Positions 1 to 4,917 of a stretch of DNA of 6,100 nt are shown one piece after another. This DNA comes from Solirubrobacteraceae bacterium (GTDB taxonomy: Bacteria > Actinomycetota > Thermoleophilia > Solirubrobacterales > Solirubrobacteraceae), in the NCBI GenBank assembly GCA_030151725.1, contig JASLDD010000233.1:1-6100 (forward strand), in the 5' to 3' direction. The position numbers and the translations under genes were made by a program. Below the pieces are notes generated by a model that had not been told where the DNA came from, did not search any database, and saw only the letters and a list, made by a program, of their open reading frames with translations. The first letter of the stretch is position 1; each line of letters starts with the position of its first letter.

Positions 1-295
1 CGCACTTGCGCCCCTGGCTCTCCACGAGGCTGACTCGCGAATTCGGGAGAGCGACCGCCAGTGGCAGGCCGGGAAAGCCCGCACCGCTGCCCACATCGGC
101 GATCGCGCGGGCCTGCCTCACTCCCTCCAGCTCGAGAGCCCCCAGCGAATCCGCCAGATGCAGGCGCGCCGCCTGCTCCGGATCTCGGATCGTCGTCGGC
201 GCATGCTCATCCGCGGCGATCATCTCCAGGACCGTCGAGAGGACGCCACGCTGCGCGGCCGTCAACGACGCCAGGGCGCCCACGGGCTCATCCAT
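1..295 (-). CDS. rsmG: 16S rRNA (guanine-N7) methyltransferase RsmG, N-terminal part
   Basis: This is the N-terminal 98 residues of RsmG (GidB); the rest lies beyond the window start. The family uses S-adenosylmethionine to methylate N7 of G527 (E. coli numbering) in the 530 loop of 16S rRNA. The frame from the ATG at 295 is open to the window edge. It shows HLADSLGAL (about residues 46-54), then the SAM-binding glycine loop IADVGSGAGFPGLPLA (65-80), then SLVESQGRK (89-97), the second strand region of the Rossmann fold. These are hallmarks of RsmG. The start overlaps the stop of the upstream 120-aa ORF by 8 nt (ATGGATGA), and no Shine-Dalgarno sequence is evident, so translation is probably coupled. 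Position after khpB in the rpmH-yidC block is the usual place for rsmG. Identity is secure; the exact start is likely but not proven. Confidence 0.93.
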   Translation of the reverse strand, partial: MDEPVGALASLTAAQRGVLSTVLEMIAADEHAPTTIRDPEQAARLHLADSLGALELEGVRQARAIADVGSGAGFPGLPLAVALPNSRVSLVESQGRKC

Positions 296-650
296 GGCGC
301 GCGAAGAAGGCCGCATACTTCGCCTTCATGTCCCGGATCCGCCCGGCTACATGGGCGTCGATCTCATCCGTGAGGACCGACTCGACCACCGGCAGCACGT
401 CCTCGGCAAGCGCCACCCCGCGCGCCATCCACTGGTAGTAGCTGCGCCCTCCGTGGTCGTATGGGCCGTATAGACGGCTCCGCGGGAATCGTGCCTGCAG
501 CCAGTCGAACAGCGCCTTGTGGCGCGTGTGCATGCGCAGCGTGATCTGCGGATACTTGCCGTCCCCACCGAAGCTGCCCTCGCCGATCAAGATACCGGCG
601 ACAACACCTCGCTCGACGTCGCTCAAAGCTCGTTGACGCTCATCAGCCAT
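288..650 (-). CDS. Small single-motif LAGLIDADG-type protein, function unknown
   Basis: This 120-aa ORF carries one LAGLIDADG-like helix, VAGILIGEGSF (residues 17-27). Glu24 sits where the catalytic acidic residue of LAGLIDADG homing endonucleases lies. The next segment, ITLRMHTRHKALFDWLQ (36-52), then RLYGPYDHGGRSYYQWMARG (59-78), fits the beta-rich DNA-contacting half of that fold. Single-motif members of the family act as homodimers, but active endonucleases such as I-CreI are longer (about 160 aa), so this is a minimal version. No intron or intein surrounds it: it is a free-standing gene in a housekeeping operon, and its stop overlaps the rsmG start by 8 nt. Two 31-bp repeats fill its upstream gap. 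The only SD-like sequence is GGTGA, 12 nt before the ATG and inside the nearer repeat. Nuclease, domesticated DNA-binding regulator (compare the LAGLIDADG-derived WhiA), or other role cannot be decided here. The LAGLIDADG assignment is good; the function is open. Confidence 0.82.
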   Translation of the reverse strand: MADERQRALSDVERGVVAGILIGEGSFGGDGKYPQITLRMHTRHKALFDWLQARFPRSRLYGPYDHGGRSYYQWMARGVALAEDVLPVVESVLTDEIDAHVAGRIRDMKAKYAAFFARHG

Positions 651-657
651 CTACGAA

Positions 658-688
658 TTGTTTCACCGTCAAGAAAAACGTGAAACGC
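658..688. repeat. 31-bp direct repeat, copy 1, with parS-like half-sites
   Basis: This copy is identical over 31 bp to the one at 704-734, with a 46-bp period and a 15-bp spacer; the flanking bases differ on both sides. It contains a perfect 7-bp inverted repeat: gtttcac at 660-666 and gtgaaac at 680-686, with a 13-nt A-rich interval. The arms match the half-sites of the ParB site parS (TGTTTCAC/GTGAAACA), but parS has them contiguous. The copy ends 7 bp before the start codon of the LAGLIDADG ORF. Confidence 0.95.
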
Positions 689-712
689 GATGGCCCCCGG
701 ATGTTGTTTCAC
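671..712 (-). terminator. Possible intrinsic terminator or attenuator formed across the two repeats
   Basis: On the minus strand, GTGAAAC from copy 2 (712-706) can pair with GTTTCAC from copy 1 (686-680) across a 19-nt G/C-rich loop. The U-rich tail GTTTTTCTT (679-671) follows directly. This has the layout of an intrinsic terminator for transcripts leaving khpB, but the 7-bp stem has only three G-C pairs and the loop is long, so it would be weak. The alternative within-copy hairpin would instead cover the SD-like GGTGA of the downstream ORF. Function is inferred. Confidence 0.35.
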
Positions 713-734
713 CGTCAAGAAAAACGTGAAACGC
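704..734. repeat. 31-bp direct repeat, copy 2, with parS-like half-sites
   Basis: Second exact copy of the repeat. Its inverted arms are gtttcac at 706-712 and gtgaaac at 726-732. It begins 4 bp beyond the khpB stop (739-741, minus strand), so the two copies occupy 62 of the 88 bp between khpB and the LAGLIDADG ORF. Confidence 0.95.
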
Positions 735-738
735 AGGA

Positions 739-1230
739 CTACTGCTTGGCGGCGGGCGAGACGACGAGATAACGCTCGGGCTCGTTGCCCTCGCTGTGGG
801 TCTCGACATCGCCGCGCTCGCGCAGATACTCGTGCACGATCCGGCGCTCAAATGGAGGCAGCGGGTCGAGCTCGACGGGCTTGCCCGTGCTCACAGCATC
901 GTCTGCGGCATCATCCGCTTCGCCGCGCAACGCCTCGGCACGCCGCTCGCGGTAGCCGTTGGCGTCAATCACGACGCGGACCGACGACGGACCCTCGGGA
1001 AAGACGATCCGCTGGGCCAGGTGCTGGACAGCGTCGATCGTCTGGCCGTGACGTCCGATGAAGAGGCCGACTTCCTCGCCCTCGATTCGGCCGGTCAGCG
1101 CCCCGTCGTCTTCCTCGACCTCGACCTCGGCGTCCAAGCCGAGGCTCTCGACGATCTCTTCCAACAACTCCTCCAAAGCCTCAATCGGCTCCAGATCCTC
1201 GTCCTCGGGTCCTGTTCCGGAATCGCTCAT
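739..1230 (-). CDS. khpB: RNA-binding protein KhpB (Jag/EloR), KH and R3H domains
   Basis: This 163-aa cytoplasmic RNA-binding protein belongs to the Jag/KhpB/EloR family, which in Gram-positive bacteria is linked to cell elongation and sRNA or mRNA binding, often with KhpA. Residues 9-55 are strongly acidic. A KH domain follows with GLFIGRHGQTIDAVQHLAQ (55-73), whose GRHG (59-62) is the GxxG nucleic-acid loop. The C-terminal R3H domain contains R129-x3-H133 in FERRIVHEYL, then the family's T-x-S-x-G-x-EP-x-R pattern (144-153). The N-terminal Jag-N domain of many Firmicutes members is absent, leaving a short acidic leader. The ATG overlaps the yidC stop by 4 nt (ATGA), which indicates translational coupling in the usual yidC-jag pair. 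The call is secure. Confidence 0.95.
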   Translation of the reverse strand: MSDSGTGPEDEDLEPIEALEELLEEIVESLGLDAEVEVEEDDGALTGRIEGEEVGLFIGRHGQTIDAVQHLAQRIVFPEGPSSVRVVIDANGYRERRAEALRGEADDAADDAVSTGKPVELDPLPPFERRIVHEYLRERGDVETHSEGNEPERYLVVSPAAKQ

Positions 1231-2162
1231 CTGCGTCTACCCGAGCGCTTCTTCTTCTTGCGAGGCGGCGGCGGCGGGGCGACCGCAGGACCGGCGGGGC
1301 TTGCGGCAGGCGCCTCCGCGGTTCGTGCCCCAGCACCGGCGGTCGCGTTCGCGAAAGCTTCTTTAAGGGAGCGTGTCGGTTTTCCGTTCTCAGCCCCCGG
1401 TGGCGTTACCGGCTTTGGCGGGGGCGGCATCCGGCGGCGGATGAACGACTGCTGGGCGATCGTCCAAAGGTTCGTGGTGATCCAGTACACGAGCAGACCG
1501 GCCGGGTAGCGGTAGAGGATCACGACGAACACCACCGGGATGAGGAGCATCAGCCGGCGCTGGTTCGGGTCGGCTGTTGCAGTCGCGATCAGTGTGGAGG
1601 CCAGTTGCGATCCCACATAGAGCACGATCAACACGACCAACGCTACGCCTGTCGCCTTGTCGGTGATGTCCGGGAGGAACAAAAACTTGGCCGAGTGCGG
1701 CGCCACGTGGTTGCACGTCACTTTTTCGATCTGCTTCGACGTGATGTAACCGTGGGCGTGCAGAGCTGGGCCGCAGATCCGCTTCTTCAGATCCGTGCGC
1801 AGCATGTAGAAGAGCGAGATGAACACCGGCAACTGCATGAGCAGCGGCAGGCACGACGCGAGCGGGTTGATCTTGTTCTCTTGGTAGAACTTCATCAACT
1901 CCTGCTGCTGGCGCTGTTTGTCCTCCTTGTACTTTTCTTTGAGCGCGTTGATCTGCGGAGCGAGTCGCTGCATCTCCTGCATCGACTTGAGCTGGCGAAA
2001 GGTCAGGGGCACGAGAATCGCCCGGATCAACACCGTCAGGCCAACAATCGCCAAGCCCCAGCTCCCACCCACGAGGTGGGCATGGATGAACACCATGATC
2101 GACTCGAACAGGGAGATCAGAGGCGAGAACGCGTCCTGGATCACATTGGCGAGGATGGGCAT
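1227..2162 (-). CDS. yidC: Membrane protein insertase YidC/Oxa1 family
   Basis: This 311-aa inner-membrane insertase helps Sec-dependent and Sec-independent proteins enter the membrane. It lacks the large periplasmic domain of proteobacterial YidC, as expected for a Gram-positive type. Hydrophobic segments lie at about 35-55, 100-121, 171-194, 203-217 and 220-238. Arg47, in TVLIRAILVPL within the first core helix, fits the conserved groove arginine. A charged, Gln/Lys/Glu-rich cytoplasmic hairpin spans about 56-98, and FLFLPDIT (160-167) is a family motif. An exposed loop (122-159) carries Cys130 and Cys150. The tail after about 245 is proline- and alanine-rich and ends in RKKKKRSGRRR, a basic extension that may touch the ribosome. 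The ATG at 2162 follows GAGAAC about 13 nt upstream, a weak ribosome site. It overlaps khpB by 4 nt and lies 110 bp after yidD. The call is secure. Confidence 0.96.
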   Translation of the reverse strand: MPILANVIQDAFSPLISLFESIMVFIHAHLVGGSWGLAIVGLTVLIRAILVPLTFRQLKSMQEMQRLAPQINALKEKYKEDKQRQQQELMKFYQENKINPLASCLPLLMQLPVFISLFYMLRTDLKKRICGPALHAHGYITSKQIEKVTCNHVAPHSAKFLFLPDITDKATGVALVVLIVLYVGSQLASTLIATATADPNQRRLMLLIPVVFVVILYRYPAGLLVYWITTNLWTIAQQSFIRRRMPPPPKPVTPPGAENGKPTRSLKEAFANATAGAGARTAEAPAASPAGPAVAPPPPPRKKKKRSGRRR

Positions 2163-2272
2163 GATCTAAGAAGTTCTCGGCGGCTTGATCGTCGGCAATT
2201 GGCTGTGGCCTGGGGTCCTGCGGAAGTTGGCGGCCGGCGGACTGTTTCCCGGCACCCACTGAGGCGCCGATC
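2163..2272 (-). other. yidD-yidC intergenic leader
   Basis: This is a 110-bp gap with no coding signal that I trust. Its yidC-proximal end (2163-2178) matches the sequence just before the rpmH start codon apart from a 3-nt insertion, so it includes a ribosome-binding leader of the same design. I see no convincing promoter or terminator in it, and the gene order suggests that yidC is co-transcribed with yidD. Confidence 0.5.
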
Positions 2273-2581
2273 TCAAGGCCCGTCTGTCGCAGCAGTCCTG
2301 AAAACTCGCTGGGCCTCCACCGGATCGTATCCGCCGTGGCTCCACGGATTGCACCTAAGCAACCGCCAGCCCGCGAGCAACAGGCCCCTAAGTATGCCGT
2401 ACTCGCGGATTGCGTCGACCGCGTAGCGCGAGCACGTGGGCTCGTACTTGCAGCGACGGGGAATCGCCGGGGAGATGAAGTGCTGGTAGAGCACGATGGG
2501 CGTCATCGCCACAAGACGAAGCGCGCGCACAACCGACCGCGCTTCGGCCGAAGCGCGGTCGCTAGAGGGGGACGCGCTCAC
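2273..2581 (-). CDS. yidD: Membrane protein insertion efficiency factor YidD
   Basis: YidD is a small, membrane-associated protein that assists YidC-dependent insertion. The family signature is clear: YQHFISPAIPRRCKYEPTCS (32-51), then SRYAVDAIREYG (51-62), and the C-terminal CNPWSHGGYDPV (77-88). Cys44, Cys50 and Cys77 lie in the conserved region. I chose the GTG at 2581 because GGAGG lies 6 nt upstream (2588-2592), inside rnpA. This gives 102 aa and a 20-nt overlap with rnpA. A GTG at 2530 would give 85 residues, the length of E. coli YidD, and would leave the 28-bp palindrome untranslated, but I see no ribosome site for it. Family identity is secure; the start is the uncertain point. Confidence 0.93.
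   Translation of the reverse strand: MSASPSSDRASAEARSVVRALRLVAMTPIVLYQHFISPAIPRRCKYEPTCSRYAVDAIREYGILRGLLLAGWRLLRCNPWSHGGYDPVEAQRVFRTAATDGP
2534..2561. repeat. Perfect 28-bp palindrome at the rnpA/yidD junction
   Basis: The 28 bases are fully self-complementary, with half-arm cgaccgcgcttcgg, and stop exactly where the rnpA stop codon (2562-2564) begins. In RNA they would form a 12-bp GC-rich stem with a 4-nt loop. No U-run follows on either strand, so it is not a classical intrinsic terminator. It overlaps yidD codons 7-16 if the GTG at 2581 is used. Confidence 0.93.
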
Positions 2582-2963
2582 TCGGCTCCTCCGCCGGCGC
2601 CTCGCTCAGGGCTGCCTTGGCGAGCAGCTCGCCGAGACTGCCAGCGATACCCGCCAAACCGTCGCGCTCGGCAAGCTCTCGGGCGGCGGGCCGTGCGACC
2701 ACCACAACGTCGTGTCCCGCCTTCAGGCCGTCCTGCGCCTGGGCGAACGCTTCGCGCAGCAAGCGCTTGACGCGGTTGCGGTCGACTGCTCCGCCGATCT
2801 TCCTCGACACGGAGAGTCCAAGTCGCGGGCGCTCGGCGCTCTCATTGGGAAACCAATAGAGCACGAGATAACGGTTGGCGGACGAGCGGCCATGTCGATA
2901 GACACGCTCGAACTCCGCGCTGCGCGACAGGCGGCCGCCACGGCCGGCAACGCGCGGGATCAT
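2562..2963 (-). CDS. rnpA: Ribonuclease P protein component
   Basis: RnpA is the basic protein subunit that binds the catalytic RNase P RNA and helps it cleave 5' leaders from pre-tRNA. The 133-aa product has the usual N-terminal LSRSAEFERVYRHGRS (12-27) and a central RLGLSVSRKIGGAVDRNRVK (47-66), which contains the RNR motif (R62, N63, R64) in the RNA-binding helix, followed by RLLREAF. The region after about 105 is a less conserved alanine- and glutamate-rich tail, so the protein is slightly longer than the common 110-125 aa. The ATG at 2963 lies 36 bp after rpmH, the standard pairing. I see no strong Shine-Dalgarno sequence. The 3' end contains the yidD ribosome site and overlaps the yidD start. 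The call is secure. Confidence 0.96.
   Translation of the reverse strand: MIPRVAGRGGRLSRSAEFERVYRHGRSSANRYLVLYWFPNESAERPRLGLSVSRKIGGAVDRNRVKRLLREAFAQAQDGLKAGHDVVVVARPAARELAERDGLAGIAGSLGELLAKAALSEAPAEEPSERVPL
2588..2592 (-). promoter_or_regulatory. Shine-Dalgarno sequence for yidD
   Basis: GGAGG lies 6 nt before the GTG at 2581 on the minus strand, embedded in the last codons of rnpA. It is the strongest ribosome site seen in the left block and favours the upstream yidD start. Confidence 0.65.
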
Positions 2964-2999
2964 CGCGCGCCCGTGCAGGACTCGGCGCTCACGTCGACC

Positions 3000-3134
3000 T
3001 CAGACGGAAAGGCGCTTGCGGCCCTTGTCGCGGCGACGCTTGAGCGTCAGCCGTCCCGCCCGCGAGCTCATGCGAGCGCGAAACCCGTGTGCACGGGCCC
3101 GCTTGCGCTTCTTTGGCTGATAGGTGCGCTTCAT
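3000..3134 (-). CDS. rpmH: 50S ribosomal protein L34
   Basis: This 44-aa, extremely basic protein is L34 of the large ribosomal subunit. It begins MKRTYQPKKRKRARAHGFRA and continues RMSSRAGRLTLKRRRDKGRK before ending RLSV. This is the complete canonical L34 pattern (xKRTYQPxxRxRxxxHGFRxRM...GRxxLxxRRxKGRxxL) at the normal length. GGGAG at 3145-3149 is a good ribosome site, 10 nt before the ATG. It is the first gene of the leftward block and diverges from dnaA, the common arrangement at bacterial origins. The call is secure. Confidence 0.98.
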   Translation of the reverse strand: MKRTYQPKKRKRARAHGFRARMSSRAGRLTLKRRRDKGRKRLSV

Positions 3135-3144
3135 GATCTAAGTT

Positions 3145-3149
3145 CTCCC
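3145..3149 (-). promoter_or_regulatory. Shine-Dalgarno sequence for rpmH
   Basis: GGGAG lies 10 nt before the rpmH ATG on the minus strand and supports that start. Confidence 0.6.
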
Positions 3150-3203
3150 ACGGCTGCATCGTCCTTCTCGCAGCACTCGGTTATCGCCGACAACGGAGGC
3201 AGA

Positions 3204-3209
3204 AGTATA
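3204..3209 (-). promoter_or_regulatory. Candidate -10 element of the rpmH promoter
   Basis: The minus strand reads TATACT here, 5 of 6 matches to TATAAT, about 70 nt upstream of the rpmH start. No TTGACA-like -35 lies at 16-18 bp spacing, so this is a partial promoter call. It would drive the leftward block and leave a leader of roughly 60 nt. Confidence 0.4.
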
Positions 3210-3280
3210 GGACCGATCTCACGCCGCTGATTTTTCTCGCCAATTGCGAGCACTCACGAAGCTCTCGCAAAACCGTTGGA

Positions 3281-3286
3281 TATAGT
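3281..3286 (+). promoter_or_regulatory. Candidate -10 element of the dnaA promoter
   Basis: The plus strand reads TATAGT, 5 of 6 matches to TATAAT, 80 bp before the dnaA GTG. I see no good -35 at normal spacing. Together with the rpmH -10 about 75 bp away, it would give back-to-back divergent promoters in the 3135-3366 gap. I found no near-consensus DnaA box in that gap. Confidence 0.35.
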
Positions 3287-3341
3287 CGCTCGACCGGGCC
3301 TCCTGCGGGTCCTCCTTCGAATAGTTCTGACATCTGCCTCT

Positions 3342-3351
3342 GGGAGAGGAG
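3342..3351 (+). promoter_or_regulatory. Purine-rich possible ribosome site of dnaA
   Basis: The run gggagaggag is the only SD-like sequence before dnaA, but it lies 15 nt from the GTG, further than usual. No alternative in-frame start codon lies between it and the GTG. Confidence 0.35.
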
Positions 3352-3366
3352 CCGGATAGCGCTGCC

Positions 3367-4794
3367 GTGAGCGTCGAGCTCGAGCACATATGGTCACGGG
3401 TGCAAGCCCAACTTGCCCTCTCGGTCGACGAGCCCACCTACCGGATCTGGTTGGGCTCACTGCGCGCTGTGGAGATCGACGGCGACAGGCTCCTCATCGA
3501 AGCGCCGCCGCACGCACGCAGGTGGGTTCAGGACCGTTTCGGCCGGATCATCCAGGCGGCGGTTGAGCTCGTCCTTGGAGAGGACGCCACCGCTGAGCTG
3601 CTCGAGGCCGACATATCCAGAGTAGAGACCCGCCGCATGAGCGACCGGATCTCAAAGAGCAGATCCAAAGACTCACCGAGGGACCGCGTCAAGGCACTCG
3701 AGATCCCAAGCGGCAGCGGGCCTCTGGGCAATCCAAAGCTGACCTTCGACCACTTCATCATTGGCGACAGCAATCGCCTGGCCCATGCCGCAGCCCTGAC
3801 GGTCGCCGAAATGCCCGCACAGGCATACAACCCCCTCTTCATCTGCGGGCCGCCTGGCGTCGGCAAGACGCATCTGCTCAGCTCGATCGCCAACCTGCTG
3901 CTCACCCACAACCCAGATCTGACAGTCCGCTGCACCACCGGCGAGGCCTTCACCAACGAGTTTCTGGCAGCGCTCTCCGGAGGCGACACAGAGAGCTTCA
4001 AGACGCGATTCCGCGACATCGACGTCCTCCTGCTCGACGACGTGCAGTTCCTGGAGCGCAAGACCAAGACCGAGGAGGAGTTCTTCCACACCTTCAATGC
4101 CCTGCACGACAACGGCCGTCAGATAGTGCTCAGCTCCGACCGACCACCCCACGACCTGCAGGCGCTCGAGGACCGGTTGCGCGAGCGTTTCCAGGCAGGC
4201 CTCGTCGCAGACATCGAGCCACCCGACCTCTCAACACGAATGACGATCCTGCGCAAGCGAGCCGCACACGATCAGATCCCCCTGGCCGATGAGGAGGCCC
4301 TGGCTGTAATCGCGCGTCGTGTTCATTCCAACGTGCGCGCACTCGAGGGCGCCCTCATACGAGTAGTCGCCTTCAGCTCCCTCACCGGCAGACCTCTCAC
4401 TGCAGAGCTCGCCGAGGAAGTTCTCGCCAGCCTCTACCCGAACGCCTCGCGAGCAGGCACAAGCAACCGAACCGTAAAAGACATCCAAAGCGCCACTTGC
4501 GAGCTCTTCGGCATCTCCCCGCAGGAACTGCTCTCCGGTTCCAGGACGCCGCGCATCGCATGGCCACGTCAGCTAGCCATGTACCTCTCACGGGAGCTGA
4601 CCGACGAGTCCCTGCCTGCCATTGGCCGACACTTCGGTGGCCGTGACCACACCACCGTCATGCACGCCTGTAAACGCACGACTGCTCGCATTGATGCCGA
4701 CCCTGAGTCCCGTGGAGCTGTGGAGAAGTTGTGCAAGGCTCTCGACTGCTCGCCTCCGAGCAGCTCGTCCGCCACCCCCGACCGACCTTCCTGA
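3367..4794 (+). CDS. dnaA: Chromosomal replication initiator DnaA
   Basis: DnaA is the AAA+ ATPase that binds DnaA boxes at oriC, melts the origin and recruits the helicase. The 475-aa product has domain I (about 1-82), a short charged linker (about 83-122), then the AAA+ core from LTFDHFIIGDSNRLA. Walker A is GPPGVGKT (161-168) and Walker B is LLLDD (221-225). The arginine-finger region is EDRLRERF (268-275) and sensor 2 is NVRALEGAL (322-330). Domain IV follows, with the box-binding signature GGRDHTTVMHACKR (424-437). All key residues are present. A serine- and proline-rich tail (462-475) follows. The start is GTG with a distant purine-rich site. It diverges from rpmH and is followed after 123 bp by dnaN. 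An 8/9 DnaA-box-like sequence lies within the gene's own 3' end (4719-4727, minus strand). Confidence 0.98.
   Translation: MSVELEHIWSRVQAQLALSVDEPTYRIWLGSLRAVEIDGDRLLIEAPPHARRWVQDRFGRIIQAAVELVLGEDATAELLEADISRVETRRMSDRISKSRSKDSPRDRVKALEIPSGSGPLGNPKLTFDHFIIGDSNRLAHAAALTVAEMPAQAYNPLFICGPPGVGKTHLLSSIANLLLTHNPDLTVRCTTGEAFTNEFLAALSGGDTESFKTRFRDIDVLLLDDVQFLERKTKTEEEFFHTFNALHDNGRQIVLSSDRPPHDLQALEDRLRERFQAGLVADIEPPDLSTRMTILRKRAAHDQIPLADEEALAVIARRVHSNVRALEGALIRVVAFSSLTGRPLTAELAEEVLASLYPNASRAGTSNRTVKDIQSATCELFGISPQELLSGSRTPRIAWPRQLAMYLSRELTDESLPAIGRHFGGRDHTTVMHACKRTTARIDADPESRGAVEKLCKALDCSPPSSSSATPDRPS
4719..4727 (-). promoter_or_regulatory. DnaA-box-like site inside the dnaA 3' end
   Basis: The minus strand reads TTCTCCACA, 8 of 9 matches to TTATCCACA. 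It lies about 80 bp before the box pair in the intergenic region. It is in coding sequence, so it could be chance. Confidence 0.3.
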
Positions 4795-4809
4795 GAGACT
4801 TCTACTGAC

Positions 4810-4818
4810 CCATCCACA
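4810..4818 (+). promoter_or_regulatory. Degenerate DnaA box
   Basis: CCATCCACA matches TTATCCACA at 7 of 9 positions and keeps the ATCCACA core. It lies one turn upstream of the better site at 4822. Confidence 0.4.
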
Positions 4819-4821
4819 GAC

Positions 4822-4830
4822 TCATCCACA
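4822..4830 (+). promoter_or_regulatory. Near-consensus DnaA box
   Basis: TCATCCACA matches TTATCCACA at 8 of 9 positions. It has the same orientation as the neighbour at 4810, with a 12-bp start-to-start distance that puts both on nearly the same DNA face. Confidence 0.5.
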
Positions 4831-4917
4831 GCTACACCGCTGCAATCGCCTCTATCCAGGCCAACTCCACAGCTTCAGAGCCTCTACTACCTTCTATCTC
4901 CTTTCCATCATCGAATC

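Larger units (their letters stand above)
4795..4917. other. Candidate oriC: dnaA-dnaN intergenic region
   Basis: The 123-bp gap holds two DnaA-box-like sites in the same orientation, 12 bp apart, weaker relatives at 4852-4860 and 4863-4871 (6/9 each), and a pyrimidine-rich run at 4880-4910 (only 6 purines in 31 bases on the plus strand). Many bacteria, including actinobacteria, have oriC between dnaA and dnaN. The gap is short and none of its boxes is a perfect consensus, so an origin here would be compact, or these sites may serve dnaN regulation. A promoter for dnaN may also lie here; I cannot place one. Confidence 0.5.

Noticed and set aside
658..700. TTGACG on the minus strand within each repeat as a -35 promoter box
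   Set aside because: No TATAAT-like hexamer lies 16-18 bp downstream of either copy.
658..734. The repeat pair as a CRISPR array
   Set aside because: There are only two copies, the spacer is 15 bp, and no cas gene is present. The split-palindrome layout and position in an operon gap fit another role better.
658..734. The repeats as canonical parS sites
   Set aside because: parS needs its two half-sites contiguous in a 16-bp palindrome; here 13 bp separate them, and the outer A of the right half is replaced by G.
796..1509. Plus-strand open frame of 237 codons opposite khpB and the yidC tail
   Set aside because: Antisense to the KH/R3H protein; its glycine- and alanine-rich part mirrors the proline-rich YidC tail. 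It has no domain of its own.
1390..2259. Minus-strand frame of 289 codons overlapping yidC
   Set aside because: Same strand but a different frame from yidC, arginine-, proline- and alanine-rich, and without membrane segments; it is a frame shadow.
1605..2426. Long plus-strand open frame (273 codons) opposite yidC and yidD
   Set aside because: It lies antisense to a clear YidC and YidD, is rich in His, Arg, Gln and Leu with no recognisable domain, and is a typical GC-rich shadow frame.
2496..3230. Plus-strand open frame of 244 codons opposite rnpA and rpmH
   Set aside because: It covers two unmistakable essential genes on the other strand and shows no family pattern.
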